Shown here: positions 46,468 through 56,190 of the stretch, piece by piece
Position numbering within the stretch: position 1 is the first letter of the stretch
Layout: every line of letters begins with the position of its first letter
Assembly: GCF_004339465.1 (NCBI RefSeq)
Contig: NZ_SMFY01000001.1
Coordinates: 558,001-622,000, forward strand
DNA: 64,000 nt
DNA from: Ancylobacter aquaticus
Lineage (GTDB): Bacteria; Pseudomonadota; Alphaproteobacteria; Rhizobiales; Xanthobacteraceae
Direction: 5' to 3'
Program-made: the position numbers and the translations under genes
The notes under the pieces: model-generated
Told to the model about the DNA's origin: nothing
What the model saw: only the letters and a program-made list of their open reading frames with translations
The model's database searches: none

Positions 46468-47238
46468 ATGCGCCCGCCGTCCTCCGCAAAGTCCCCTGCC
46501 CCTTCGCCACGCCGCGACCGTGCCGACCGCGTTCTGGTGGAGCGCGGCATCTTCGACAGCCGCGCCCGCGCGCAGGCGGCGATCGAGGCCGGGCTCGTCA
46601 CTGCCGATGGCAAGCGGGTCGCCAAGCCCTCCGAGACGATTTTCGCCACCGCCGCCATCGAGGCGCGGGAGGCCTATGAGTGGGTATCGCGGGCCGGGCT
46701 GAAGCTGGAGGCGGCCCTCGACGTCGCCGGGCTCTGCGTCAAGGGGCTGGAAGCGCTGGATGTTGGCGCCTCCACCGGTGGGTTTACGCAGGTGCTGCTG
46801 GCCCGTGGGGCCGTACGGGTTCATGCGGTCGATGTCGGGCGCGGGCAGCTTCACGAGCGGCTGAGGGGCGATGCGCGGGTCGTCTCGCTGGAGGAAACCG
46901 ACATACGCAGCCTGGCGCCGGGCGCGGTGCCTGTGGCGGACATCGTCACCGTGGATGTGTCGTTCATCTCGCTGCAGCAGATACTGCCGGCGCTGCTGCC
47001 TCATCAAGCTGCAGAAGCCCGTCTGGTGGCACTGGTGAAGCCGCAGTTCGAGGTCGGCCGCGACAAGCTGTCAAAAGGGGGCATCGTCAAGGATGAGGGC
47101 GCCCGCGCGGAGGCGGTCTCGCGCATCGAGGCGTTGCTGGGCGAGCTCGGCTGGAAGGTGACGCACCGCCTCGTCTCGCCGATTCTCGGTGGTGACGGCA
47201 ACGAGGAATGCCTCCTCGTGGCGGCGCGGGCGGCGTGA
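46468..47238 (+). CDS. tlyA: TlyA-family rRNA (cytidine-2'-O)-methyltransferase
   Basis: A 256-residue protein. An S4 RNA-binding domain (about 15-80, RVLVERGIFDSRARAQAAIEAGLV) precedes a FtsJ-like SAM domain with LDVGASTGGFTQVLLARGA and VTVDVSFISLQQILP. It methylates cytidines of 16S and 23S rRNA in relatives. The start ATG 46468 is just after dxs, with 16 bases between. A TrmA/RlmD-type gene follows the DUF1097 gene. Confidence 0.92.
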   Translation: MRPPSSAKSPAPSPRRDRADRVLVERGIFDSRARAQAAIEAGLVTADGKRVAKPSETIFATAAIEAREAYEWVSRAGLKLEAALDVAGLCVKGLEALDVGASTGGFTQVLLARGAVRVHAVDVGRGQLHERLRGDARVVSLEETDIRSLAPGAVPVADIVTVDVSFISLQQILPALLPHQAAEARLVALVKPQFEVGRDKLSKGGIVKDEGARAEAVSRIEALLGELGWKVTHRLVSPILGGDGNEECLLVAARAA

Positions 47239-47276
47239 GACCGCCCGCGCCTTCTCACGATATGCGGCGGCGCCCG

Positions 47277-47813
47277 TCAGGCGCGGCGCGTCTGCCCGCC
47301 GCTGGCGACGAGCATCCCGGCGACTTTTTCCGAGACATAGCCGAGCAAGGCGCCGACGATCAGCGACAGAACGATCGTCACCAGCGGGTTGGCGAGGCTC
47401 CCGGCGGTGAGGTTGGCGAGCCCGTCGGTGGCGAGCAGCGCATAGCCGGCCATGGCGGCGAAGCCGTAGACCATCGCCGGAATGGCGGCGAAGGCCGGCA
47501 GGTTGGCGAGCAGGATCATCACCAGCACGCCGACGCCGACGCAGATGCCGGCCCAGACAGGCAGGCCCAGCGTCTCGCCAAGACCGCCACGGCTGACCGC
47601 GAGCAGCGTCAGCCACGCCATCACGGCGCCGGCGATGGTGGCCGTTACCGTTGCCTTGAGGCCGGCTTCCTTGCCACCGCAGTGGAAGAAGCAGGCCCAG
47701 GCGATGAACGCGACCCAGATTTGCAGGCCGCCGGCCAGAGGTCCGAGAAACAGCCAGGTGGCGACGCCCCCCAGCACGCCGATACTGATGGCAAGAGCCG
47801 AAACAAGCGACAT
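47277..47813 (-). CDS. DUF1097-family membrane protein
   Basis: A 178-residue integral membrane protein of the DUF1097 family (YiaA-/YcdZ-like), with about five to six hydrophobic segments and a conserved FFHCGGK turn. The ATG at 47813 was chosen since it fits the family N-terminus; an earlier ATG at 47858 lies within an AT-rich leader. The function is unknown. It is convergent with tlyA. Confidence 0.8.
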   Translation of the reverse strand: MSLVSALAISIGVLGGVATWLFLGPLAGGLQIWVAFIAWACFFHCGGKEAGLKATVTATIAGAVMAWLTLLAVSRGGLGETLGLPVWAGICVGVGVLVMILLANLPAFAAIPAMVYGFAAMAGYALLATDGLANLTAGSLANPLVTIVLSLIVGALLGYVSEKVAGMLVASGGQTRRA

Positions 47814-48025
47814 TCTTTCCCCCTTTTCCCAGGTTAAGAGACTTATTATTATGTGCATGTGCGAAGTAAAGGCGGCTGTCCAACTTGAAAAATGGAATCA
47901 GCGGCGCCGACATTAGCGTAAATTATTGAAGTAAGCATGGAGTCTCTAGTTTTCGGGTATGTGAACCCAATTATTTTTTCGTAAATACATTATAACTTAT
48001 GGATGATGACAGAGGTGAAGCCCGT

Positions 48026-49288
48026 ATGAGCGTGACCAAGCTCGATGTTGCGCGGATCGGCCACCGGGGCGACGGCATTGCCGACACGCCGGAGGGTTCC
48101 GTCTTCGTGCCGCTCACGCTGCCCGGCGAGGCGGTGGAGGTGGAGCGCGAGCATGACCGGGCGCGGCTGCTCGCGGTGCTCGCGCCGAGCCCGGAAAGGG
48201 TGAAACCGATCTGCCCGCATTTTGGCCCGTGTGGCGGCTGCGCGCTCCAGCACTGGGCGCCGGCGCCCTATGAGGCGTGGAAGCGCGCGCTCGTGGTCGA
48301 AGCGCTGGCGCGGGCCGGCCTGGAGACGGAGGTTGCTCCGCTTCTGCCGGCGCATGGCGAGGGCCGCCGGCGGGCCACGTTTCATGCGCGCGGTACAGGA
48401 GGCAGCGCACCCAAAGGGCGCGACGTGCTCGCGGTCGGCTTCGCCGGGCGGCGCAGCCATGCGGTGGTGGCGATCGACGCCTGCCCAATCCTCGCCCCCG
48501 GCCTCGATGGCGCGCTCAAGGCCGCCTGGGCAGTGGCGCAGGAACTGGTGCCGATCGCCAAGCCGCTCGACATCCAGGTGACGGCGACCGAGACCGGGCT
48601 CGACATGGATGTGCGCGGCAGCGGCCCGCTGAAGCCGAACCGCGTCGCCGCCCTGGCTGAGATCGCCGGCGAGCACCGGCTGGCGCGGCTCACCCGGCAT
48701 GGCGAGCTGGTGCTCCAGCGCGAGCCGCCGCTGCTCACCATGGGCCGCGCGCGGGTGGCGCTGCCGCCCGGCTCGTTCCTGCAGGCGACGGCGGCGGGCG
48801 AGGCGGCGCTGGCGCGGCTGGTGATGGAGGCGCTGGAAGAGCGCGCGCGCGGCGTGGTGCGGGCGGTGGATCTGTTTTCCGGCGTCGGCACTTTCACCCT
48901 GCGCCTCGCCGAGCGGGCACGGGTGACGGCCTATGAATCCTCCGCCCCCGCCATCGAGGCGCTGAACAAGGCAGTGCGCGGCGTGGCGGGGCTGAAGCCG
49001 GTGACGGGCGAAGTGCGGGACCTGTTTCGCCGGCCCCTGCTGGCGCAGGAGATGAAGGGCGTCGACGTTGCGGTGTTCGACCCGCCGCGCCAAGGCGCGG
49101 AGGCGCAGGCCCGCCAGCTGGCGGCGAGCGCAGTGCCGCTAGTCATCGGCGTGTCCTGTGACGTCACCACCTTCGCCCGCGACGCGCAGATACTGATCGA
49201 GGGCGGCTACCGGCTGGAGCGCGTCACCCCGGTCGACCAGTTCCTTTATTCCGCGCATGTCGAGCTGGTGGGGGTGTTCCGGCGCTGA
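48026..49288 (+). CDS. RNA (uracil-5)-methyltransferase, TrmA/RlmD family
   Basis: A 420-residue SAM-dependent RNA methyltransferase. An N-terminal TRAM-like part is followed by an Fe-S cluster motif, [15 protein letters not shown], plus CPIL. The SAM site is [17 protein letters not shown], and the catalytic Cys is in [13 protein letters not shown] near the end. It probably makes m5U in 23S rRNA or tRNA. The ATG at 48026 has a GAGGTGAAG leader. A strongly AT-rich stretch (47930-48000) precedes it, likely its promoter. Confidence 0.9.
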   Translation: MSVTKLDVARIGHRGDGIADTPEGSVFVPLTLPGEAVEVEREHDRARLLAVLAPSPERVKPICPHFGPCGGCALQHWAPAPYEAWKRALVVEALARAGLETEVAPLLPAHGEGRRRATFHARGTGGSAPKGRDVLAVGFAGRRSHAVVAIDACPILAPGLDGALKAAWAVAQELVPIAKPLDIQVTATETGLDMDVRGSGPLKPNRVAALAEIAGEHRLARLTRHGELVLQREPPLLTMGRARVALPPGSFLQATAAGEAALARLVMEALEERARGVVRAVDLFSGVGTFTLRLAERARVTAYESSAPAIEALNKAVRGVAGLKPVTGEVRDLFRRPLLAQEMKGVDVAVFDPPRQGAEAQARQLAASAVPLVIGVSCDVTTFARDAQILIEGGYRLERVTPVDQFLYSAHVELVGVFRR

Positions 49289-49298
49289 ACCGGCGCTC

Positions 49299-50105
49299 TC
49301 AGTTGCCCCAGCGCTCCATCCACATGCGCTCGCCGATGGAGCAGGAGACGCGGGGCTCGGTCGCGGAGGCGGGGCGGATGAGCGTTTTCTTCGGCGGCGT
49401 GACGCCGGCGATCTCCAGCACCAGCTTGGTCTTGATGGCGTCGGCGAATTGATGCGGCCCGCGCACCGGAATGACGAAGGCGCCGGGGCCGCCGATGACG
49501 CAGTCCTCGTAATAGATGTCGAGGTCGCCAATATCGAGCAGCGAGCCGGTGGCCTGCTTGAGCATCAGTGGCAGGCCGTTGATGGTGATGCCGCGCGCCG
49601 TGATGGCGTCGCGCGTCACGTCTACCAGCGGGCCCTGATTGTTGGTGCCGTCGCCGGAAATATCGATCACCCGCCGCAGGCCGCGAATGCCGTTGCCCTC
49701 GATCAGGTCGGCGCTGAAGTTCATGGCGCTTGAAATCGAGGTGCGGTAGACCCGGCGCAGCGGCGCCTCCCCGATCGCGGCGGCGAAGGCGCGCGCCTCG
49801 CTCGCGCTTCCCACCAGCGTCCAGTCGACCACCAGCTTCTGCTCGTCCGAGCCCGCCCATTCGACATAGGCGATGGCGATGCGGCCATTGGGGCCGAGCC
49901 GCAGCGCGTTGAGGAATTCCGGCGAGGTGACGGCCTGCATGTAGCCCTCGCGCTGCAGGGCGAGCTCGTCGAGGTCCATCGAATAGGACACGTCGACCGC
50001 CAGCACCAGTTCGACATCGACGATGTCATCGGCGCGGGCGCCGCCCGCTGCCGTCAGGCTGCACAAAGCGGCGAACAGGGCGAAAGCGGCACGCACGCAC
50101 GGCAT
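49299..50105 (-). CDS. DUF1194 secreted von Willebrand-A-like protein
   Basis: A 268-residue protein. A signal peptide ends near ARADD (residue 27). The body is a VWA-like fold with the MIDAS start VLAVDVSYSMDLDELAL and later VIDISGDGTNNQGP. It is exported to the periplasm. Function unknown; VWA-like domains often mediate metal-dependent binding. It is convergent with the RNA methyltransferase gene, ten bases apart. Confidence 0.83.
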   Translation of the reverse strand: MPCVRAAFALFAALCSLTAAGGARADDIVDVELVLAVDVSYSMDLDELALQREGYMQAVTSPEFLNALRLGPNGRIAIAYVEWAGSDEQKLVVDWTLVGSASEARAFAAAIGEAPLRRVYRTSISSAMNFSADLIEGNGIRGLRRVIDISGDGTNNQGPLVDVTRDAITARGITINGLPLMLKQATGSLLDIGDLDIYYEDCVIGGPGAFVIPVRGPHQFADAIKTKLVLEIAGVTPPKKTLIRPASATEPRVSCSIGERMWMERWGN

Positions 50106-50268
50106 CGCGACCTCCGTCGGCGACGGAATCTCGACGTGTCAGAGAACCGTCGCCCTCATGGTGACACGAGGGGGAGGGGGCCAGAAGCCGAAAGTGCAGG
50201 CACTTGCCCGCCCCCGATGCCGTTCGCGTGAGCGGACGCTACCGGGGTAGGAGCGGGTGCGCCGGGGG

Positions 50269-51573
50269 TCAGACGTCCAGCGTTTCGGTGCCGGTAATCT
50301 CGATGCCGAAGCCGGCGACGCCGACATAGGTGCGGGCGCGGGAGGCGAGCAGGCGGATGGAGGAGATTCCGAGATCGCGCAGGATCTGCGCCCCGAGCCC
50401 GACCTCGCGCCAGTTCTGGTCGCGCATCTTGGCGCTCTCGATCCGCTCCTCGTCGCCCATGGTGGAGACCGGCACCCCGGTGGTGCCGTCGCGCAGATAG
50501 ACCAGCACGCCGCGCCCTTCCGCCTTGATGCGCTCCAGCGAGGCGCGGATCGCCTTGCCGCCGGTGAACACGTCGCCGATGGGGTCGGCGCGGTGCAGGC
50601 GCACCAGAACGTCGCGGCCATCGCCGATCTTGCCGTGGACGAGCGCGATGTGGTTCACCGGCTCGAAGGGCGTGACATAGGAAATGGCGTGCATCTCGCC
50701 GACCACGGTGGGAGCGGCGAATTCGGCGGTGCGACTGACCAGCTTCTCGCGCAGCTGGCGATAGGCGATGAGGTCGGCGACCGAAATCCGGGCGAGCTTG
50801 TGCGTGCTGGCGAACTCGGTGACTTTCGGCCCCCGCATCACCGTGCCGTCGTCGTTCACCAGTTCGCAGATGACGCCCACCGGCTCCAGCGCGGCGAGCC
50901 GGCAGAGATCCACCGCCGCTTCGGTGTGGCCCGAGCGCATGAGCACGCCGCCTTCCTTGGCGATGAGCGGGAAAATGTGCCCCGGCCGCACGAAATCCAC
51001 CGCGCCGGCATTGGGATTGGCGAGGCCGCGCACGGTGGCGGTGCGGTCCTCGGCGGAAATGCCTGTTGTGGTGCCGTGGCGATAGTCCACCGAGATGGTG
51101 AAGGCGGTGGCGTGCGGGGCGTCGTTGTCCGTCACCATCGGGTTGAGCCGCAGCCGCTTGGCGTGCTCGGCGGTGAGCGGGGTGCAGACGATGCCCGAGG
51201 TGTGGCGGACGATGAAGGCGAGCTTCTCGGGGGTGGCGAACTGGGCGGCGACGATGAGGTCGCCCTCGTTCTCGCGGTCGTCATCATCGGTGACGACGAG
51301 CATCTCGCCCCGGGCGAAGGCTTCGATCGCCGCTTCGACGCGGGCCTGCAGATTGTCGGTCATGAATATCGCCTCCACGCTCGCGAGCCCGAGGAAATCG
51401 TTCGGCGTCACCGCGCCGCCGGTGGCGGCGGCGATGCGCCCGCCCGCTTCCCGCGAGATCCAGGCCTGTTCGTCCTTGCACAGCGCGGTGATGCTGGCCG
51501 GCGACAGGCCGACGGCGCGCGCGAAGGCGCTGCGGGTCGTGCCTGATGTGGTGAGCCAGTCCGCGAGTTTCAT
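50269..51573 (-). CDS. ribB: HTH-RibB-RibA* riboflavin synthesis fusion protein
   Basis: A 434-residue fusion. Residues about 1-60 are a Cro/YdaS-like helix-turn-helix (MKLADWLTTSGTTRSAFARA, then AVTPNDF). Residues about 75-280 are RibB, 3,4-dihydroxy-2-butanone-4-phosphate synthase, with TDDDDRENEGDLIVAAQ and RSGHTEAAVDLCRLA. The C-terminal part is RibA-like but has no CxGDxFxSxRCDC zinc cysteines; the site reads HRADPIGDVFTGGKAIRASLE, so GTP cyclohydrolase II activity is not expected. A GGAGG eight bases before the internal ATG 51363 could give a second product without the HTH. No FMN riboswitch was seen upstream. Confidence 0.9.
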   Translation of the reverse strand: MKLADWLTTSGTTRSAFARAVGLSPASITALCKDEQAWISREAGGRIAAATGGAVTPNDFLGLASVEAIFMTDNLQARVEAAIEAFARGEMLVVTDDDDRENEGDLIVAAQFATPEKLAFIVRHTSGIVCTPLTAEHAKRLRLNPMVTDNDAPHATAFTISVDYRHGTTTGISAEDRTATVRGLANPNAGAVDFVRPGHIFPLIAKEGGVLMRSGHTEAAVDLCRLAALEPVGVICELVNDDGTVMRGPKVTEFASTHKLARISVADLIAYRQLREKLVSRTAEFAAPTVVGEMHAISYVTPFEPVNHIALVHGKIGDGRDVLVRLHRADPIGDVFTGGKAIRASLERIKAEGRGVLVYLRDGTTGVPVSTMGDEERIESAKMRDQNWREVGLGAQILRDLGISSIRLLASRARTYVGVAGFGIEITGTETLDV

Positions 51574-52432
51574 CGCGAAACGATAGGACTGCCATCGTTA
51601 GGTGGCAATGAAAATTCGCGGATGTTTCAGTAATACTGAATTCTTCGCGTGGACCGATCCGCCGTCCCGAGCGCGCACGCTGAAGCGCCCCGTCGCCCGT
51701 TCGGACGCGGAGCTGCGGGCCGGCACGTCGCCTTCCGCCCTTCTGAAAGGGCGTGCGGGGCGCCGGGACGGAAGCCCCGGCGGTCGCCTGCACCGTGTGT
51801 GAAGAGTGGTGCAAGCTGGTCGTCAACCGTCCGACGCGCCGTCTCCGGCGCCCCGCAACGCGGTGTTTCTAGGCTTGCTCCATGCGCGCCCGGGAGGACT
51901 GTCACTTTCTATCCTCCCCTGTGGGGTGCTTCACGCGCCGGCTCGCCCTTATCGGACGGACGACGCGCTTCGCCCCGTGGCCGGTGGGAAGACCGGCCGG
52001 GGACGCATGGCTTGGGCCGCCGGGCGCCAGGGTGCGTTAGTCCCGCCGCACGGCCACCACCCCCCATCCCGCGCGAACCGGTCGCTCCGGTTGCGCCCCT
52101 TCGTCGGGATGAGGTGGAGCAAGGATGGCAGAGAAAGGGAGGCGTGTCTAGGATTTTATTCCTTTGACGGTCCTGCGTCGTCATCCCGGACGGTCGTTCA
52201 GCCGATCCGGGATCGTGCGGGTTGTTTATTGCGATCTCTACATTATCGCCGTGGCGCGTCGCGCGCGAATTCGGTTCGGACGAGGCCAAGGCGATTTTCG
52301 AGGGTCATGCAGCGACGATATCGCTGCGAGAATCTGGAATGATGCTTGAATTTTTTCCTTTACTCGTCTATGTTGAGATTGTCTCAACGTGCGAATACCT
52401 GAGGGTAAGCTTCGGAGTGGGCCTAGCCGGCC
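51574..52432. other. 859-base non-coding patch with repeats
   Basis: Several open frames cross this interval but show no protein resemblance, and their overlapping Arg/Pro/Gly-rich translations look like non-coding GC-rich DNA. A palindrome ATCCCGGA (52183-52190) and TCCGGGAT (52206-52213) matches the repeat family at the window end. GTTGAGA-TTG-TCTCAAC (52372-52388) is a perfect 7-3-7 palindrome. From about 52,200 the GC content drops. Regulatory or decayed DNA is inferred. Confidence 0.5.
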
Positions 52433-53209
52433 CTAGCGCGTTGGGACCGCGCCCTTCTTCCATTTGGGGGTCACGTTCCAAAGGCTGAATCGCCTGTGCC
52501 GCGGGGCGTGATTATGGTCGATGGCGACCGGTAGTTTAGCCGCCGCATAGGCGGCCAGTTCGGTTTTAATCGCCGACAACTCGCCGTTTAGGTGGCCGCC
52601 ATTTCTTGCAGAGGTAAGCGCGCCTAGCGATACATCCAATAGCTGAAGCATCGGGTCGTCTTCAGAATTCCTAGCTTGGATATGGGTGATCGCATCGTGT
52701 GGGACCCGGTATTTAAGGCGCACCTCGGCATTAACGGCTGTCATTAGCTTTGGAAGGTTCGATGTGCAGTCGCCCGCGTCTGGTCGGACAAGTATTTTGG
52801 CCTGGCTTCCATAAAACCGTCCGGCGCGATGTACCAAGAGTTGGTAATAGGCTTTACTGACGGTATCTGTCTCTTTTCGGTTGCCGCTAGCCTTGTGATC
52901 GTATTCTTGGAACGGAGAGAACCGCACATGAAAATGAACATGGTTCTCTACGATTAGACTTTCCATCAAATCCAGATAGTCGCGGCAGATATCAGGTTTT
53001 GATTTTGCTTTAGTCCACTTGATCTCGGAGTGCGGCGAAACCCGCCGATTATGCTTCAGGCGCTCCATCTCCTTCGCGATTTCAGCGGCGGGCGCTGGTG
53101 CAACGGCAAGCCCGCCTATGCCCATCCACGCAAATGTACGTATGTGAGATTCGTCGCAAAAATACAGCAACGACGGCCTGTTCGCACCGGGCGGTTCCGG
53201 AAGATACAT
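52433..53209 (-). CDS. DUF3800-family protein in a lower-GC patch
   Basis: A 258-residue protein. The N-terminal region has LLYFCDESHIRTF, matching the DUF3800 acidic DES motif. Further acidic and His residues follow (EIKWTKAKSKP, VRPDAGDCTSN, EDDPMLQLLDVS), giving an RNase-H-like metal site by analogy. DUF3800 proteins are often in accessory or defence-linked DNA, but the activity is unproven. Its GC content is visibly lower than both neighbours, which suggests transfer. Start ATG 53209 has GGAGG nine bases upstream; a longer start at 53305 is possible. Confidence 0.75.
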   Translation of the reverse strand: MYLPEPPGANRPSLLYFCDESHIRTFAWMGIGGLAVAPAPAAEIAKEMERLKHNRRVSPHSEIKWTKAKSKPDICRDYLDLMESLIVENHVHFHVRFSPFQEYDHKASGNRKETDTVSKAYYQLLVHRAGRFYGSQAKILVRPDAGDCTSNLPKLMTAVNAEVRLKYRVPHDAITHIQARNSEDDPMLQLLDVSLGALTSARNGGHLNGELSAIKTELAAYAAAKLPVAIDHNHAPRHRRFSLWNVTPKWKKGAVPTR

Positions 53210-53359
53210 GCCCCACTGCCTCCAAGGAAACCGAAGAGAAAGTATGGCATGGCCACGGTAAGCACAAAATAGGACAGGTATTTTCGTCCCCGCCTGCCTC
53301 TCCACGTAAGTCGGAGTGATGCCGGCCCCTTCGCGCCGCTCCAGCCGGTCGTGCCAGCC

Positions 53360-54472
53360 TCAGCGCGGGAGCGGCCAGGCGGGCGGCGTGCCGACCTGCC
53401 CGCGATGGCGCAGGAAATGGTCGGCGAGCACGCAGGCGACCATCGCCTCGCCCACCGGCACGGCGCGGATGCCGACGCAGGGGTCGTGCCGGCCCTTGGT
53501 GACGATCTCGGCATTCTCGCCGTGGCGCGTCACCGTATGGCGGGGCGTGAGGATGGAGGAGGTCGGCTTCACCGCGAAGCGGACGACGACCGGCTGGCCG
53601 GTGGAAATGCCGCCGAGCACGCCGCCGGCATGGTTGGCGAGGAAGACGGGGCGGCCGTCATTGCCCATCCGCATCTCGTCGGCGTTGTTTTCGCCGGTGA
53701 GGGTGGCGCTGGCGAAGCCCTCGCCGATTTCCACGCCCTTGACCGCGTTGATGCTCATCAGCGCGGCCGCCAGATCGGCGTCGAGCTTGCCGTAGAGCGG
53801 CGCGCCGAGGCCCGGCGGCACGCCCTCGGCCACCACCTCGATCACCGCGCCGACCGAGGAGCCAGACTTGCGGATGCCGTCGAGATAGTCCGCCATGCGC
53901 GCGGCCGCCTGCGCGTCCGGGCAGAAGAACGGGTTGCGGCCGATCTCCGCGTCGTCCCAGTTGGCGCGGTCGATGCCGATCTCGCCCATCTGCACCAGCG
54001 CGCCGGTGATGGTGACGCCGGGCAGAACCTTCGCCGCGACGGCGCCGGCAGCGACGCGCACCGCCGTCTCGCGCGCCGAGGAGCGCCCGCCGCCGCGATG
54101 GTCGCGCAGGCCGTATTTCACGTCATAGGCGTAATCGGCATGGCCGGGGCGGTAGCTCTCGGAAATCGCCGAATAGTCCTTGGAGCGCTGGTCGACATTC
54201 TCGATCAGGAACGCGATCGGCGTGCCGGTGGAAATGAGCGTGCCGTCCTCCTGCGCCAGCGTGCCGGAGAGGATCTTCACTTCGTCCGGCTCGCGGCGCT
54301 GGGTGGTGAAGCGCGACTGGCCGGGGCGGCGGCGGTCGAGCGCCGCCTGGACTTCGTCGAGCCGGAAGTGGATGCCGGGCGGGCAGCCGTCGATCACCCC
54401 GCCAATGGCGGGCCCATGGCTCTCGCCGAAGGTGGTGACCCGGAAAAGATGGCCGAAACTGTTGAAGGACAT
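53360..54472 (-). CDS. aroC: Chorismate synthase
   Basis: A 370-residue AroC. It turns EPSP into chorismate with reduced FMN, final step of the shikimate trunk. Diagnostic [35 protein letters not shown], and [18 protein letters not shown] are all intact, as is [16 protein letters not shown]. It starts [19 protein letters not shown]. Length is typical. It is divergent from the CNNM/CBS gene. Confidence 0.96.
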   Translation of the reverse strand: MSFNSFGHLFRVTTFGESHGPAIGGVIDGCPPGIHFRLDEVQAALDRRRPGQSRFTTQRREPDEVKILSGTLAQEDGTLISTGTPIAFLIENVDQRSKDYSAISESYRPGHADYAYDVKYGLRDHRGGGRSSARETAVRVAAGAVAAKVLPGVTITGALVQMGEIGIDRANWDDAEIGRNPFFCPDAQAAARMADYLDGIRKSGSSVGAVIEVVAEGVPPGLGAPLYGKLDADLAAALMSINAVKGVEIGEGFASATLTGENNADEMRMGNDGRPVFLANHAGGVLGGISTGQPVVVRFAVKPTSSILTPRHTVTRHGENAEIVTKGRHDPCVGIRAVPVGEAMVACVLADHFLRHRGQVGTPPAWPLPR

Positions 54473-54617
54473 TGCGGTTCCGCCGGCGGCAAGGAGAGGT
54501 TCCGGCGCTTCTAGGCGCCCGCGCGGCAGGCGTCAAACAGGGTGCGACAGCGCCGGCATGGCGAATGGCGCCGGCCGTGCTAGATGTTGGCTATCCCTGA
54601 TTGCCAACCCCGAGCCA

Positions 54618-55937
54618 ATGCCCCTTTTTGAAATCGCCGTCGTCGTCCTGCTCGTCCTGATCAATGGCGTGCTCGCCATGGCCGAGCTTTCCGTCGTGTC
54701 CGCCCGCCCGGCCCGCCTGCGCTCCCTGGCCGATAATGGCTCGCGCGGCGCCCGCATGGCGCTGCAACTGGCCGCCGACCCCGGACGCTTCCTCTCCACG
54801 GTGCAGATCGGCATCACCCTGATCGGCATTCTGGCCGGCGCCTTCTCCGGCGCCACGCTGGGCGGCATGATGGGCGAATGGCTGCAGGCGCAAGGTGTCT
54901 CGCCCGGTCTCGCCGGCGGCCTCGGCTATTCGCTCGTGGTGGCGGCGATCACCTATGTCTCGCTGATCATCGGCGAGCTGATTCCCAAGCGGCTGGCGCT
55001 GCGCAGCCCGGAAAAGCTCGCCAGCCTGGTCGCGCCCGGGATGGTGATGCTGGCGCGCATCGGTGCGCCCGCCGTGTGGCTGCTCGACATTTCCTCGCGC
55101 GTCGTGCTGCGCCTGCTGGGCGAGCACGGCACCAGCGACGAGAACAATGTGACCGACGAGGAAATCCGCGCCATCGTGATGGAGGCGGAGACCGCCGGCG
55201 TGATCGACCCGGACGAGCGCAAGATGATCGCCGGGGTGATGCGCCTCGCCGACCGGCCGGTGCGGGCGGTGATGACGCCGCGCACCGATGTGGACTGGAT
55301 CGACCTGACCGACGAGCCCGACGCGGTGCGCCAGACGATCCGCGAGACGCGCCACACCCGCATGCCGGCCTGCGAGGGCACGCCGGAGGAGAGCGTCGGC
55401 GTCATCGACATCCGCGATTTGCTCGAAGCCTATCTCGACGGCGAAACCCCCGACCCGCGCCGCTTCGTCAAGCCGGCGGTGGTGATGGTGGAGACCGCCG
55501 GGGCGCTCGACGCGATGAAGTCGCTGCGCCACGCGGATTCGCCGCTGGCGCTGGTGGTGGACGAATATGGCTCCATGGTCGGCATCCTCACCCCCGCCGA
55601 CCTGCTGGACGCCATCGCCGGCACGGTGGTGCTGGACGAGGCGGGCGTGGCCAAGCCGGATGTGGTGGAACGGGCGGATGGGAGCTATTTGGTCGCCGGC
55701 TCGACCCCGCTGGACGAACTCTCCGAGGTGCTGGGCATCCGCATCCCCCAGGATGCCGGCTTCCACACCGCCGCCGGGCTGGTGCTGCACGAGCTCAAGG
55801 CGCTGCCGCAGGAAGGCGCCGTGTTCGAGACGATGGGCTGGCGCTTCGAGGTGGTCGACATGGACGGAAGACGTGTCGACAAGCTGCTGGTGCAGCGCGC
55901 CGTCGTGCCGCGGCGCCGGGCGCCGTTGCTGGGCTGA
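54618..55937 (+). CDS. CNNM/CBS/CorC-domain hemolysin-type membrane protein
   Basis: A 439-residue protein. A CNNM (DUF21) transmembrane region covers residues about 1-190, with ALEQ-type helices. Two CBS domains follow, including AVMTPRTDVDWIDL and SPLALVVDEYGSMVGILTPADLL. A CorC/HlyC C-terminal domain ends it. Such proteins are tied to Mg/Co handling rather than hemolysis. The start ATG 54618 begins MPLFEIAVVVLLVLINGVLAMAELSVVSARPAR, typical of the family. Confidence 0.92.
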   Translation: MPLFEIAVVVLLVLINGVLAMAELSVVSARPARLRSLADNGSRGARMALQLAADPGRFLSTVQIGITLIGILAGAFSGATLGGMMGEWLQAQGVSPGLAGGLGYSLVVAAITYVSLIIGELIPKRLALRSPEKLASLVAPGMVMLARIGAPAVWLLDISSRVVLRLLGEHGTSDENNVTDEEIRAIVMEAETAGVIDPDERKMIAGVMRLADRPVRAVMTPRTDVDWIDLTDEPDAVRQTIRETRHTRMPACEGTPEESVGVIDIRDLLEAYLDGETPDPRRFVKPAVVMVETAGALDAMKSLRHADSPLALVVDEYGSMVGILTPADLLDAIAGTVVLDEAGVAKPDVVERADGSYLVAGSTPLDELSEVLGIRIPQDAGFHTAAGLVLHELKALPQEGAVFETMGWRFEVVDMDGRRVDKLLVQRAVVPRRRAPLLG

Positions 55938-55971
55938 CCCGCGCCGGGCGGCAAACGTGGCGCCGCGCGGC

Positions 55972-56190
55972 TCAGCGCACCGCGGCGTCGACCGAGAGAG
56001 CGGAGGTGGACGCCGGCAGCCCGCCATAGCGGGTGCCGACGCCGACAACGACGGTGACGATGGCAACGGCCAGCGCCGCGGCGATGAGGCCGTATTCGAG
56101 GCCAGTGCCGTGGGACCGGCGTGCGACGGCGGTGCGGCGGCGCGATGCCATCGACTGCCCGACCATTTCCCGTTCCACCATTTCGCGCAT
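55972..56190 (-). CDS. Flp-pilin-like small peptide
   Basis: A 72-residue peptide from ATG 56190. An N-terminal basic, polar part (ASRRRTAVARRSHG) leads into GTGLEYGLIAAALAVAIVTVVVG, the Flp/Fap class IVb pilin pattern with Glu at the +5-like place, then a short variable tail. A prepilin peptidase (TadV/CpaA) would cleave before the helix, but no tad genes are in the window. The start is uncertain; the open frame reaches 56271. It is convergent with the CBS-domain gene. Confidence 0.65.
   Translation of the reverse strand: MREMVEREMVGQSMASRRRTAVARRSHGTGLEYGLIAAALAVAIVTVVVGVGTRYGGLPASTSALSVDAAVR

Noticed and set aside
51574-51950. FMN riboswitch before ribB
   Set aside because: I looked for the conserved RFN segments on the minus strand and saw none.
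51649-52342. Overlapping frames of 172 and 178 residues in the interval after ribB
   Set aside because: Frames in several phases read the same stretch with no resemblance; the composition is typical of non-coding GC-rich DNA.
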